64,000 nucleotides of DNA, taken from assembly GCA_027493935.1 (NCBI GenBank), contig JAOSJV010000010.1:248001-312000 (forward strand). The letters are read 5' to 3'. Origin of the DNA: Burkholderiales bacterium. Its GTDB lineage: Bacteria; Pseudomonadota; Gammaproteobacteria; Burkholderiales; SG8-39. The first letter of the stretch is position 1, and each line of letters begins with the position of its first letter. The translations under genes and the position numbers were made by a program. Below, one piece after another: positions 16,070 through 25,193 of this stretch. Below the pieces are notes generated by a model. That model worked only from the letters and a program-made list of their open reading frames with translations. It did not search any database and was not told the origin of the DNA.

Positions 16070-16238
16070 GCAGCGGCGGGAGTGCGGGCTTCGTGGCGAC
16101 GCCACGTGAAGGTCGAACGCAGGCGCGCGCTTTGCCGCGCGCCCGCGCTCGCCGGCTCGCGCCTCGCCGGCTACGGCTACGCCGCCTGGCGCGCGGTGCC
16201 GGTCGGGTGGCCCACACGGCGTAACGATCTACTCAGTA

Positions 16239-16260
16239 CATCGAGCACTCTTGCTCGATG
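16239..16260. terminator. Perfect hairpin between convergent genes
   Basis: CATCGAGCA (16239-16247) and TGCTCGATG (16252-16260) form a perfect 9-bp stem with loop CTCT, nested in weaker outer arms TACTC (16230-16234) and GAGTA (16265-16269). It lies between ppa (+) and the secreted-protein gene (-). There is no T-run, so a factor-assisted bidirectional terminator or an operator are both possible. The rest of 16070-16334 shows no gene. Confidence 0.4.
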
Positions 16261-16334
16261 CATCGAGTAAACGCGAATCCGCCGTGCCGCCGCTGCCGGC
16301 GACGGCCGGCAGCGGCGACACGGCACGCCCGGCG

Positions 16335-17210
16335 CTATTGCGCGTCCCGCTTGACGAAGCCCTCGATCGAGACCGTGTAGCGGTCGACGCCCTTCAGGTG
16401 TCGCACGCAGTACTTGGTCGGGTAGCTGCCGGCGACCTGCCAGGCCTTCGGCTGCTTGATCGGCGCGCACATGTCGGGGCCGCTGGCGATGAAGGCGTGG
16501 GTGATCATCGGCTCGAGGAAGATGATCTGGCCGTCGTACGCTCCGTAGATGAAGGTGTGCGTGAACCTCGGGCCGCCCTTCTGCAGCTCCGGCGCCTTCA
16601 CGTTGATCAGGTGATTGCCCATGTCCGGCACCGCGGCGTCGACGTTGATGTGGTCGGGGTGCATGTACTGCGCCGGCACCGGCCTGGTCGCCTTCTTGAA
16701 GTCGTCGCAGTGGATCAGCTCGCCGCACGGGCCCGGCCGGATCGTCTTCACGGCCTCGCGGTCGGCCGTGTAGAAGTGGAAGTCGAAGTGCGGCTCGGCC
16801 CACGGCGGCGGCGCGGGCGTCATGTGGCCGTGCGGGTTCCAGTTGAAACTCGCCCACTCGAACGGAGCGAGCGCCTGCGCGGCCGCTGCGGGCAGCGTGA
16901 AGACGCGCTCGTAGTCGCCGATGCACTCGTGCGCATCCATCTTGCCGTTGCCGTTCTTGTCGAAGCAGCGGCTCGTCGCGTTCGGCTCGGTGGGCAGGCC
17001 CTCGAGCGCCGCCTTGTCCATGCTCACCCCGAGCGCGAGCGGGTGACCGCTCGCATCGAGCGCGACGTAGAGCCGCGCCTTGCCCTTGCCCATCGACTGC
17101 GGCGCCGAGCTGATCACCTTCACGTCCGCGGCCGCGGCGATCGGCGCCGCACCGAGAAGCGCGGGCGTGGCGACCAACGCGCAGACCAGACTGCGTTCCA
17201 GCCTCTTCAT
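16335..17210 (-). CDS. Secreted EF-hand-containing protein, TTHB210/DUF5602-like
   Basis: 291 aa from ATG 17210, with AGGAGG seven bases upstream. A Sec signal peptide (MKRLERSLVCALVATPALLG, then AAPIAAAAD) is followed by a mature domain. An EF-hand calcium loop, DKNGNGKMDAHE near residue 83, has Asp/Asn at positions 1, 3, 5 and 9 and Glu at 12. PPWAEPHFDFHFY and MHPDHINVDAAVPDMGNHLI resemble the TTHB210-like (DUF5602) family. The His/Asp-rich segments could bind metal. Several cysteines (GPCGELIHCD; DMCAPI; KYCVRH) could form disulfides in the periplasm. Function unknown. It stands alone, convergent with ppa. Confidence 0.75.
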   Translation of the reverse strand: MKRLERSLVCALVATPALLGAAPIAAAADVKVISSAPQSMGKGKARLYVALDASGHPLALGVSMDKAALEGLPTEPNATSRCFDKNGNGKMDAHECIGDYERVFTLPAAAAQALAPFEWASFNWNPHGHMTPAPPPWAEPHFDFHFYTADREAVKTIRPGPCGELIHCDDFKKATRPVPAQYMHPDHINVDAAVPDMGNHLINVKAPELQKGGPRFTHTFIYGAYDGQIIFLEPMITHAFIASGPDMCAPIKQPKAWQVAGSYPTKYCVRHLKGVDRYTVSIEGFVKRDAQ

Positions 17211-17437
17211 GGTGTGTCCTCCTGGGTGTGTTGGTTCGAGCCGGTGGCACGAAGCCCTTTTCTCGCCGCGCGGCCGGTTCTCGTGCCGGCGTTCGCGGGT
17301 TCGGGCGAGGCGAAGCATAGGCCTTCTCCGCACGCGGGCGCAATGGCCTCGGACCCACGCGCCGCCGCGAAGCGGAGCTGGCCCGGTTTATGTTTCGGGG
17401 TCGTGCGCCAGGGCGACCGGGCGGGCCGCGCCGCCCG

Positions 17438-19186
17438 CTAGCAGCCGAGCGCCTTCCAGAGGCGCTCGTGCAGCCGCGCGTTCTCGTGCCGGTCGGTCAC
17501 GATCTCGAGGAGCTGCGGCCCGGCGGGGGGATCGGCGATCCGCCGGACGAGCTCTTCCCGCCGCTCGACGACGTGCGCCGGGATTCCGAGCGCCTGCGCC
17601 ACCGGCGCGAACTTCGTTCCGTGCGGCGTCGCGACGTGCGACTCGAAGTGCGGATAGCTCACCTGCGGCACGAAGTGGAAAATGCCGCCGCCGTCGTTGT
17701 TCAGCACGACGAACGTGACCGCGACGCGATGCAGGACGGCGGCCCGCAGCGAGCCGAGGTCGTGCAGCACGGAGAGGTCGCCGGCGAGCACGTAGGCGGG
17801 CCTGGCGGGATCCGCGAGCGCGGTGCCGACCGCGGTGGCGAGGAGCCCATCGATGCCCGAGGCGCCGCGGTTGGAGAGGATCGCGATCTCGCGCCCGACG
17901 AACGGAAAGAAACCGTCGACGTCGCGGATCGGCATCGAGGCGCCGACGACGATGCGGGAGCCCTCGGGCGCCGCTTCGGCGAGCGCGAGCACCGCCCCGG
18001 GCTCCGACGGGAACGTCACCTCGGCTGCGAGGGCACGCGCGATCTCTTCCTTGCGCCGGGCGAGATGGCGCCTCCAGCGCTCGGTCCAGGCGCGCGGCGC
18101 CGGCGCGCGCAGCGCGTGCGCGAGCGCGCTCGCGACCGCCGCGGGCTCGCCGCGAACCACCGCCGTCGCGAGCGCCGCCGGGTCGCGCCAGCGCCCGTCG
18201 TCGACCACGATCTGCGGCATCGCGCGGCGCGACGCGAGCCACGCGTTGAGCGCCTTGGAGACCGGCGGCGCGCCGAACCGGATCACGATCTCGGGTTCCT
18301 CCTCGGGCGAGAGACCGAGGGCGCGCGTGATCACCGTACGCGCATCGACCGCGCCCACGCCGGGCTCGCTCAGGTAGAACAGACTGCCCGCGTCGTGGCG
18401 TCCCGCGCGCAAGTACGAGAGCGGATCCGCGAAGACCGGAAAGCCGCCCGCGCCGGCGAGCGACAGGACCGCGGCCGCGTCGCGGCGGTTGCGCAGCTCG
18501 CCGGCGACGATCATGGCCCGGCGGCCCGCGACGAGCTCGGCGGTCGTGGCGATCGCGGCGTCGCCGGGCGCCACCCGGCCGGGAAAGTACCGCGTGACGT
18601 GCGCATGCTCTTGCGCAACCCCGGCGCCGCCGGCGGGCGCCGCGATCGGCGGCAGCGGCTCGCGGAATGGGAAGTTGACGTGCACGGGCCCGCGCGGCGG
18701 CTCGATCACCTCGCCCCACGCGCGGAGCGCCAGCGCGCGCACGTAGGCGGCGAGGTCGGGCGCGGCGCTCGGAAGCGCGGCCTCGTGATACCACTTCACG
18801 GCGCGCCCGAAGAGTTGGACCTGGTCGATCGACTGCCGCTCGCCGACGTCGCGCAGCTCGTGCGGCCGGTCGGCGGTGAGGAAGAGCACCGGGATCCGCG
18901 ATTGCCACGCCTCGACGACCGCGGCGTGCACCTCGGCCGCAGCCGTGCCGGCGGTCACCATGACGGCGACGGGCTCGTCCGCGGCCCGCGCCAGGCCGAC
19001 GCCGGCGAACGCGGCCGCGCGCTCGTCGTGAAAAACGTGGTTCGCGATGCCCGGATGCTCGGCCGTCATCAGGAGGAGCGGCGAGTTGAGGTACCCCGGG
19101 CAGATGCAAGCGTGCCTCAGGCCCGCCTGCGCCAGCGCGTCCAGGAAATGCCAGGCGCACCGGTAGTTCGGATTCGAGAACCGCAT
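17438..19186 (-). CDS. MenD-like thiamine-diphosphate enzyme
   Basis: 582 aa. It follows the MenD (SEPHCHC synthase) layout: N-terminal PYR domain with the catalytic Glu in HDERAAAFAGVGLARA, a middle domain, and a ThDP domain with GDLSVLHD near 468 and NNDGGGIFHF near 495. RPHELRDVGERQSIDQVQLF is a MenD hallmark. However, the N-terminal motif reads CPGYLNSPL where MenD has PGSRSTPL, removing the Ser-Arg-Ser that holds the isochorismate-side substrate. No other menaquinone gene is nearby. Upstream on the same strand are an acetoacetate-decarboxylase-like and a MaoC-like gene. It may join 2-oxoglutarate or pyruvate-derived carbanions to another acceptor. The start at 19186 lacks a clear ribosome-binding site. 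Confidence 0.8.
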   Translation of the reverse strand: MRFSNPNYRCAWHFLDALAQAGLRHACICPGYLNSPLLLMTAEHPGIANHVFHDERAAAFAGVGLARAADEPVAVMVTAGTAAAEVHAAVVEAWQSRIPVLFLTADRPHELRDVGERQSIDQVQLFGRAVKWYHEAALPSAAPDLAAYVRALALRAWGEVIEPPRGPVHVNFPFREPLPPIAAPAGGAGVAQEHAHVTRYFPGRVAPGDAAIATTAELVAGRRAMIVAGELRNRRDAAAVLSLAGAGGFPVFADPLSYLRAGRHDAGSLFYLSEPGVGAVDARTVITRALGLSPEEEPEIVIRFGAPPVSKALNAWLASRRAMPQIVVDDGRWRDPAALATAVVRGEPAAVASALAHALRAPAPRAWTERWRRHLARRKEEIARALAAEVTFPSEPGAVLALAEAAPEGSRIVVGASMPIRDVDGFFPFVGREIAILSNRGASGIDGLLATAVGTALADPARPAYVLAGDLSVLHDLGSLRAAVLHRVAVTFVVLNNDGGGIFHFVPQVSYPHFESHVATPHGTKFAPVAQALGIPAHVVERREELVRRIADPPAGPQLLEIVTDRHENARLHERLWKALGC

Positions 19187-19284
19187 GTCGGCTTTTTGGC
19201 ACCGCGCCCCCTCGGCGTTCTTGTTCGAGTGCCCGCCGGGCGCGCGTGCGGCGCGCCGGCGGAATGGACCGATCGTCCCGTCGA

Positions 19285-20016
19285 TCAGCGGGCCGGTCCG
19301 CGGTAGTCGGCCGCGAGGACGGTCGCGTAGCGCAGCGCCATGTCGAGCTCGCGATAGCGTCCGCCGCGGATCTCGAAGGGCTGCAGCACGTCGAGCGGAT
19401 CGTCGGGCGAGCCGGCGACCTGCAGCGTGCAGTCCATCGGCCGGACGAGCCGGACCACCGCGCTCGGATCGGCGTCCTTGCGCAGCACCTCGCGCAGGAC
19501 GTAGCCGGGCCCGTCCGCGCGCGGAAACTCGCGCACGATGAGCCGCGGGCCGGACGGCAGCGGCTCGAAGCCGAGCGCGGCGGCCGCGCTCGGCCGGCCT
19601 TCGAACTCGAGCCGCGCCGCGCCGCGCACCACGCTGCCGCGGACGCGCTCGCCGTCGTGCTCGAAGCGCACCGCGCCGTCCTTCTTCGGGAAGCCCATGA
19701 GCTCGCGGCCGCCGACGATCGGCCCGACCTTGTCGAGGTACAGGAACGGCGCGTAGGTCTGCCCGGCGAGATCGCCGTACCGGCACGGCACGATCACGCC
19801 GGCCTCGGTGTAGGGGCCGTAGGGCGTGTCGCCGTAGAGCGCGATGAACACTTCGAACAGCGCGACGCCGCGCTCCGATTGCGGCGGCTCGAGCGGGGCC
19901 GGGATGACCGCGCGCAGCCGCTCGCTCGAGGTCTCGCAATAGACCGAGAGCCAGCACACGCCGCGATACGGGCGCGGCAGCTCGGCGTAGAGGTCGGATC
20001 CGACCGGAATCTGCAT
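19285..20016 (-). CDS. Acetoacetate decarboxylase-like protein
   Basis: 243 aa from ATG 20016, with GGAGGAG upstream. The ADC fold is clear from LYAELPRPYRGVCWLSVYCE, PYGPYTEAGVIVPC, YLDKVGPIVGGRELMGFPKK and LVRPMDCTLQVAG. The Schiff-base Lys is expected in GFPKKDG near residues 108-110. True acetoacetate decarboxylase converts acetoacetate to acetone and CO2, but many relatives act as aldolase-dehydratases on other 2- or 3-oxo acids. Placement between MaoC-like and MenD-like genes suggests a small catabolic or biosynthetic set rather than solvent formation. Confidence 0.85.
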   Translation of the reverse strand: MQIPVGSDLYAELPRPYRGVCWLSVYCETSSERLRAVIPAPLEPPQSERGVALFEVFIALYGDTPYGPYTEAGVIVPCRYGDLAGQTYAPFLYLDKVGPIVGGRELMGFPKKDGAVRFEHDGERVRGSVVRGAARLEFEGRPSAAAALGFEPLPSGPRLIVREFPRADGPGYVLREVLRKDADPSAVVRLVRPMDCTLQVAGSPDDPLDVLQPFEIRGGRYRELDMALRYATVLAADYRGPAR

Positions 20017-20140
20017 CGTGGCTCCTCCGTGAGCGCGCGCGGGATCGAGGGTTGGTGAATCGTCGGTTTCTGGCGACCCTAGCACACCAAGCGCGCGCGC
20101 GGCAGCACCGTGCGTCAAGCGGAACCGCGGCAGCGCTTCC

Positions 20141-21046
20141 CTAACCGGCTTGGGGCAGCCGCTCGTGCGCCCAGGCGCGGCGCAGGTGGCCCACGATCGC
20201 CGGCCGCGGATCGTGCGCCGTCGTGAGCGCGAACGCGATGTCGCCCTCCGCCCCGCTCACGCGCAGGGTGACGTCCGCGCCGTAGGGCACCGGGCCCTTG
20301 AGCCACGCGTCGAGGCGCTGCGGCGCGTCCGGCAGCGGCGCGAGAGGGTGCGTGGAGCAGTAGCCGAGCACGCGCTGCGGATGTAGGAACGCGGCCGGGA
20401 AGCCCACACGGCGGGCGCAGCGCGTGCACAGGTGCAGCGGGTTGTAGTCGCCGGTGAGCTCGCACGCGCGCAAAGCGCCGCGCACGGTCGGCATGCGCCA
20501 GCGCGTCTCGTTGTCGCTCGCGATCTCCGGCGCCGCGGCGAGCGGCGAAGCCGCGGCGGTCGGCGCGCCGAAAGCGCCGCGGGCGTAGAAGGTGTTCAGG
20601 CTCTCCCACGGCACGTCGCGCCCGAAGGCGACCGTCGTGTGCACGTCGACCTCGAGGCCCTTCTCGAGCACGCGGTGGGCGACGATCCGCGCGGCGAAGT
20701 CGAGCGGCGCGCCGAGCGGGATCGGGCGGTGCTGGAGCAGGTGGTTGCGGATCTGCAGCACGCGCCAGACCGGCACCGGGACGCGCGGATGCGTGAGCAG
20801 CGCGAGCTGCAGCCGGAAGCCGATCGCGTGCGGGAAGAGAAACGGCACCCACTCGTGCGGCCACACGCCGCCCGCGGCGCAGAAGTCCGCCACGTCGCGG
20901 TCGGTGACGCGGTAGCCGCGCCAGCGCGCGGCGATATCGGGCACGACCACGCCGTCGCGCGCGCTCGACTTCGGCCACGTCGCGCCCGCCATGTAGCGCA
21001 GCGCGGAAGGCGTGCGGCGGTACTCGCGTCGGATCGCTTCGGGCAC
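20141..21046 (-). CDS. MaoC-like hot-dog dehydratase
   Basis: 301 aa from GTG 21046 (an ATG at residue 19 is an alternative). The C-terminal half carries TGDYNPLHL near residue 197, the hydratase-2 motif with Asp and His as catalytic pair, then GFPAAFLHPQRVLGYC. The N-terminal half (FLFPHAIGFRLQLALLTHP) looks like a second degenerate hot-dog domain. Such enzymes hydrate or dehydrate enoyl-CoA or related thioesters. The gene is first in a possible three-gene unit with the ADC-like and MenD-like genes (gaps of ~125 and ~98 bases). Substrate unknown. Confidence 0.78.
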   Translation of the reverse strand: MPEAIRREYRRTPSALRYMAGATWPKSSARDGVVVPDIAARWRGYRVTDRDVADFCAAGGVWPHEWVPFLFPHAIGFRLQLALLTHPRVPVPVWRVLQIRNHLLQHRPIPLGAPLDFAARIVAHRVLEKGLEVDVHTTVAFGRDVPWESLNTFYARGAFGAPTAAASPLAAAPEIASDNETRWRMPTVRGALRACELTGDYNPLHLCTRCARRVGFPAAFLHPQRVLGYCSTHPLAPLPDAPQRLDAWLKGPVPYGADVTLRVSGAEGDIAFALTTAHDPRPAIVGHLRRAWAHERLPQAG

Positions 21047-21234
21047 GGTGTGAAAGGCCGGTCGGAGGCGACCGGGTCGGGCGAGGATAACGCCTGCGGG
21101 CGCCGCGTCGGCATGCGCATCGCGCAGGCGCTGAGGAGGAAGGCACGGGCGCCGCGAGCGCGGGGCGCCGTTCGGGCGCCTGTGTGCGATGCCGCGCTAT
21201 TGCCGACCTGCAGCCTCGCCGGCATCATCCGCCG

Positions 21235-21759
21235 GTGCGCATCAACCGTACCGACCTCGGCTTTGCCGTCTTTGCGGTCGTTTCGGGCGTGCTCTGTCTG
21301 TGGCTCGGCGGGCTCGAGGCCGTCGAGCGCGCGTTCGGCAGTGCGGGGCGAACGATCCTCATGATCCTGCCGCTGTTCGCGGCGGGGCTCCTGCTCGCGG
21401 GGCTGGTGCACGTGCTGGTGCCGCGCGAGGCGGTGGCGCGCTGGCTGGGTACGGCGTCCGGGGTGCGCGGGCTGCTGATCGCGATGGGCGTGGGCGCGGT
21501 CACGCCGGGCGGGCCGTTCACGTCCTTTCCCCTGGTCGTTGCGCTCGCCGAGGCCGGCGCCGACATCGGCGTGCTGGTCGCCTATCTCACGTCCTGGGCG
21601 ACGCTCGGCCTGCACCGGATCCTGATCTGGGAGATCCCGCTGCTCGGCGTGGACTTCGTCGCGCTGCGGGTCCTCGCCTCGCTGCCGCTGGCGGTGCTCG
21701 CGGGACTGCTCGCGCGTGCGATCTCGCTGCGGCTCGCCGCGCGGCGCGGGAACGGCTGA
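21235..21759 (+). CDS. Half-size membrane permease, first of a tandem pair
   Basis: 174 aa from GTG 21235. Four to five hydrophobic segments include GFAVFAVVSGVLCLWLG and TILMILPLFAAGLLLAGLV. A conserved loop, TPGGPFTSFPLV, is followed by LVAYLTSWATLGLHRI. I recognise this as an uncharacterised permease family distantly like the YraQ/ArsP group (PF03773). The gene three bases downstream encodes a second protein with the same PGGPF-FPL loop, so the two probably assemble as a heterodimer equivalent to one full-length permease. The substrate is not known. It diverges from the MaoC-like gene. Confidence 0.68.
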   Translation: MRINRTDLGFAVFAVVSGVLCLWLGGLEAVERAFGSAGRTILMILPLFAAGLLLAGLVHVLVPREAVARWLGTASGVRGLLIAMGVGAVTPGGPFTSFPLVVALAEAGADIGVLVAYLTSWATLGLHRILIWEIPLLGVDFVALRVLASLPLAVLAGLLARAISLRLAARRGNG

Positions 21760-21762
21760 GGC

Positions 21763-22260
21763 GTGGTCGCCGCGCTCATCCTCTGGAGCCTGGCGATCGC
21801 GGCAGGCGCCGTCGCGTACCGGCGCTCGCCGGCAGCGCTCGCCGACGGCGGACGGCGCGCGCTCGCGATCGCGCGCGGCCTGGCGCTCCGCCTGCCGCTC
21901 GCGATTCTCGCCGCCGCGTTCCTGTCCCAGATCCTGCCGCGCGACATCGTCGGCGCGTGGATCGGTGCGGATTCGGGCGTGCTCGGGGTGATGATCGCGA
22001 CGGCGGCCGGCGCGTTCCTGCCGGGCGGGCCGTTCGTCGCCTTTCCCCTCGCGGTGTCGTTCTACGACGCCGGCGCAGGGTTGCCGCAGATCGTGGCGCT
22101 CATCACCTCGTGGTCGGTGCTGGGGTTCGTTCGCATCGTGAGCTACGAGTGGCCGATGCTCGGGCCGCGCTTCGTGGCGCTGCGCGTGGCCTCGACGATC
22201 GCGCTGCCGCCGCTGTCCGCGGGGCTCACGGCGGCGATGCTGTGGCTGGCGGCGCGCTAG
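21763..22260 (+). CDS. Half-size membrane permease, second of a tandem pair
   Basis: 165 aa from GTG 21763, three bases after the previous stop. Hydrophobic helices (ALILWSLAIAAGAVAY; LRLPLAILAAAFLSQILP) flank LPGGPFVAFPLAVSFYDAGA, matching the PGGPF-FPL loop of its neighbour, and ITSWSVLGFVRIVSYEWPML matches TSWATLGLHRILIWEIPLL. The repeat between the two genes indicates descent from a duplicated half-unit. The convergent neighbour at 22268 starts only eight bases beyond its stop. Confidence 0.68.
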   Translation: MVAALILWSLAIAAGAVAYRRSPAALADGGRRALAIARGLALRLPLAILAAAFLSQILPRDIVGAWIGADSGVLGVMIATAAGAFLPGGPFVAFPLAVSFYDAGAGLPQIVALITSWSVLGFVRIVSYEWPMLGPRFVALRVASTIALPPLSAGLTAAMLWLAAR

Positions 22261-22267
22261 GCGCCGC

Positions 22268-24452
22268 TCACGGCTTCGCTGCGAGCAGCCGCGCGACCTC
22301 CGCGAGCGAGCGCGCATTCCAGTCGTGGCAGCTCGGCGTCACGCCGTCCGCCCCGCCGCCGAGCAGAAAGCTCGCGATGCGCGCGCGTGCCGCGCTCGAG
22401 AGCGCCCAGCCGAGCGGAGGCTGCAGGTCCTGCTCCTGCGGATCGCACATCCGGAAGTGGAAGAACTTGCCGCGCTGCTCGGCCGTCCACGCCTGCAGGC
22501 GCGCGGCGGCCTCCTGTCCGCGGCCCGCGCGCACGCGCTCGTAGCTGCGCAGGGTCGAGCGCGCCTCGTAGGCGAACTCGATCGGCGCGTGCACGGGGCT
22601 GCCGGCGAGCTCCTCGGGGAGCCCGGGGTCGCTGCTGATCAGGATGACGAGCGGGTACACCGGCCCGCCGCGCGCGCTCACCATCGCGGTCGGCCCCTTC
22701 GGCATCGCGGAAGCGTCCACGATCGCCGGCGCCGCGTCGGGCGCGGGCGCGCAGACCAGCGTCGCGCACGCAAACGCCAGCAGCTCGAGCGCGGTCTCGG
22801 CGCCGTAGTTCTCGAAGAGGCCGCCGTCCTGCAGTCGCCCCGCGATCGCACCGTCGCGCTTCCACATGCCGGGCGGGCTGACGAGCGGGAAACGGGCGCT
22901 GTTGTGGGCGGCGGTCGAGAGCCGCAGGTCGCGTCCGAGCCGTGCGAGCTGATCGTTCGCGCGGGCGAAGAACGCCTCCTCGGGTCCGCCGCCGTAGCGC
23001 AGGCTGCTCGCCACCATGCGCCGCCCGTTGTCGACCCAGGTCGCGTTGAGGAAGAGCGCCGGCCACGGCCGCGGCGCGGCGAGCGCGGCGAGCGAGGACT
23101 GCAGCAGATCGGCGCCGGTGGTCCGGCGGAACGCGGTCTCGAAGCCCCGCTCGAGCGCGGCGCCGCGGTCGGGGAAAAGCGGAACCGGCACGAACCGCTG
23201 CGTGAGGTCGGGGTAGAGAAGCGCAGCCGACACCGGGCCCAGGAAGTCGTGGCTGAGCACGCGCTGCGCACAGTCCATCATGCCTTTCGGGCAGGCGCTC
23301 GCGTAGCGCTCGGGCGGCAGGGCGAGGAGCGCACGATAGATCGTGGCGCCGACCGAGCCGCCCGACACGCCGCTCATCGCGAAGAGCCGCTGCTGCAGCG
23401 CTTGCCCGGCCGTGTCGTGCAGAGCGCCGAGCACCGTGCCCGTCCAGTAGGCGGCGCGAATGCCGCCGCCCGCGGTGGCCACGATGACGAACGGCGCCGG
23501 CGCGTCGGGCGCCGGCGCGTTGACCTTGCGCCACGCGTCGAGCGCCGCGCCCACGGTGGGCCGCGCCGCCGGGTCGGCGGGCTCCGGCGCGCGGCGGATC
23601 TCGTGGTTGTCGTTGGTGCAGCTCGAGGCGAGTGCGAGCAGCGCGAGCGCGGTGAGCAGCGGGAAGCCCCAGCGATCGGCGAAGTAGCTGAGCGCGCTGC
23701 CCACCGCGAGCCAGGTGGCGCCCCACAGGAAGAGCAGGATCATCGCGCCGGCGAGGGCACCGAACGCGACCGGCGCCGCGAGGGCGAGCGCGAACATGAG
23801 CAGCCAAGTCGCGACGAGCGCCAGACAGAAGAGCCAGCGCAGGTGGATCGCGTCGCGGACCGCAGTGCCTCGCGTCGGCATCTGCAGCGCGTCGCGCAGC
23901 GTCGCGTACGGCGGCACGCTCATCGGCCCGATCTCGGCCGCTTCGAACAGGCGCGCGAGCGCAGCGAGCAGTGGGTGACGGCGCCGCGCGCCGCGCCTCG
24001 GCGAGCCGCACCGTCCAGCGCCGCCGCTTCCCGAGGAACACGACGAAGACCACCATGCCGCCGAGCGACCAGGCGGCGAGCGCGATCTGGCCGACCTGCC
24101 AGGCGCTCATCACGACCAGCGCGAAGGCGGCGGCCCCGAGCACGCGCGGCAGCCACCGGCGCGCGAAGTTGTAGCACGGCAGGCAGGTCGGCAGCTCCGC
24201 CCAGCGGATGTCGAGCAGCACGCGCGCCCAGCCCCAGATGCTGAGCGCCCACACGAACACGCCGAGCGTGAGCCGCAGGGTCTTGCCGTCCTCGCCGTAG
24301 GCGACCAGGAGATCGCGACCCTGCGCGGTGAGCAACAGCACGGCGCCCGCCGCCAGCACGAGCACGCTGAAGCGGCAGCGGGCGAGCGCGAAGCTCACCG
24401 CGCGCAGCCAGCCCGCGACCGAGGGTTCCTGCGTGACGTTGGCGGTGCTCAT
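22268..24452 (-). CDS. Membrane-anchored patatin-like phospholipase (frameshifted)
   Basis: About 727 aa once a single extra base near 23975-24000 is removed (2185 nt = 3x728+1). Without it the frame switches between AEARRAAP and RHPLLAALARLFEAAEIGP. The N-terminal third has several membrane spans (FSVLVLAAGAVLLLTA; VFVWALSIWGWARVLL; AFALVVMSAWQVGQIALAAW; then LFCLALVATWLLMFALALA and more). The patatin domain follows: oxyanion GGGIRA near 327, nucleophile elbow GVSGGS near 359 and catalytic DGG near 540, so the Ser-Asp dyad is complete. It likely hydrolyses acyl esters at the inner membrane. A YraQ-like permease pair converges on it. Confidence 0.78.
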
Positions 24453-24630
24453 GACCGGGCCGGCCGGGGAGCCGACCGCCCCAGTCTAGGCCGGGAGTCC
24501 GAAGGAGCAATAGGCCCGACGGACTAACACGAACGGGCCCGCGACGCCAGGATACGCGGGACGGCGGTCGCGGTACACACCGGCCGCGCAGGCGGTAGGC
24601 GCGGGTGCGGAAGGCGGCGGGCGCCGCCGC

Positions 24631-25146
24631 TCAATGCTGCACGAGCACGGCGTGCCGAGCGATCGCTTGCCGCTCGGGCACGGCGAGGAACGCGTCGACT
24701 TCCGGACCGTCGACGATCACGCGCATGCCGTGCGCGCGCGCGAGGTTGCGCATCGGGGCGTTCTCGGCCGCGCAGCGCATGAAGATCGAGCGCACGCCGC
24801 ACGCGCGCGCATGGCGGCAGCATGCCGCGACGAGCGCGGAGCCGAGGCCGCGGCGGCGGAAGCCCGAGGCGACCGAGAGCCCGATCTCGGCGTGGCTCGG
24901 CGCGCGGGCAAGATGCGCCGCTCCGACGAGCGTGGCGCCCTCGTCGAACACGCCGAAGAGCGCGTCGCGCCCGAGGTCGATCCCGTTCGCGTAGTTGCGC
25001 ATCGACGCGTCGGACATGGCGGCGCCGAAGCGCAGGTGCCGGTCGTGCAGGTCGAGCGCGAGCAGGTGGCCGACGAACGCCTCGCGCTCGCCGGCGCCGA
25101 GAAGCCGTGGCGGGTGGATCATGCCGGGGCTTCGCGTGTGGTCCAT
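24631..25146 (-). CDS. GNAT-family N-acetyltransferase
   Basis: 171 aa from ATG 25146; ATG 25122 is an equally possible start, as neither has a good ribosome-binding site. GNAT motif A is visible: HAEIGLSVASGFRRRGLGSA, with R/Q-x-x-G-x-G/A in RRRGLGSA binding acetyl-CoA. Upstream, FDEGATLVGAAHLARAP forms strands 2-3, and downstream CGVRSIFMRCAAENAPMRNL and ARAHGMRVI form the usual strand-helix end. The acceptor substrate cannot be predicted. It lies 47 bases after a DUF3563-like gene and may be cotranscribed with it. Confidence 0.82.
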   Translation of the reverse strand: MDHTRSPGMIHPPRLLGAGEREAFVGHLLALDLHDRHLRFGAAMSDASMRNYANGIDLGRDALFGVFDEGATLVGAAHLARAPSHAEIGLSVASGFRRRGLGSALVAACCRHARACGVRSIFMRCAAENAPMRNLARAHGMRVIVDGPEVDAFLAVPERQAIARHAVLVQH

Positions 25147-25193
25147 CGGGCCGCGACTGCCTGCGTTCCGGCTTGGGCAGGAACGCCGGGCGC

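Noticed and set aside
17438..19186. Naming the gene menD outright
   Set aside because: The substrate-binding Ser-Arg-Ser motif is missing and no men genes are nearby, so only a MenD-like call is justified.
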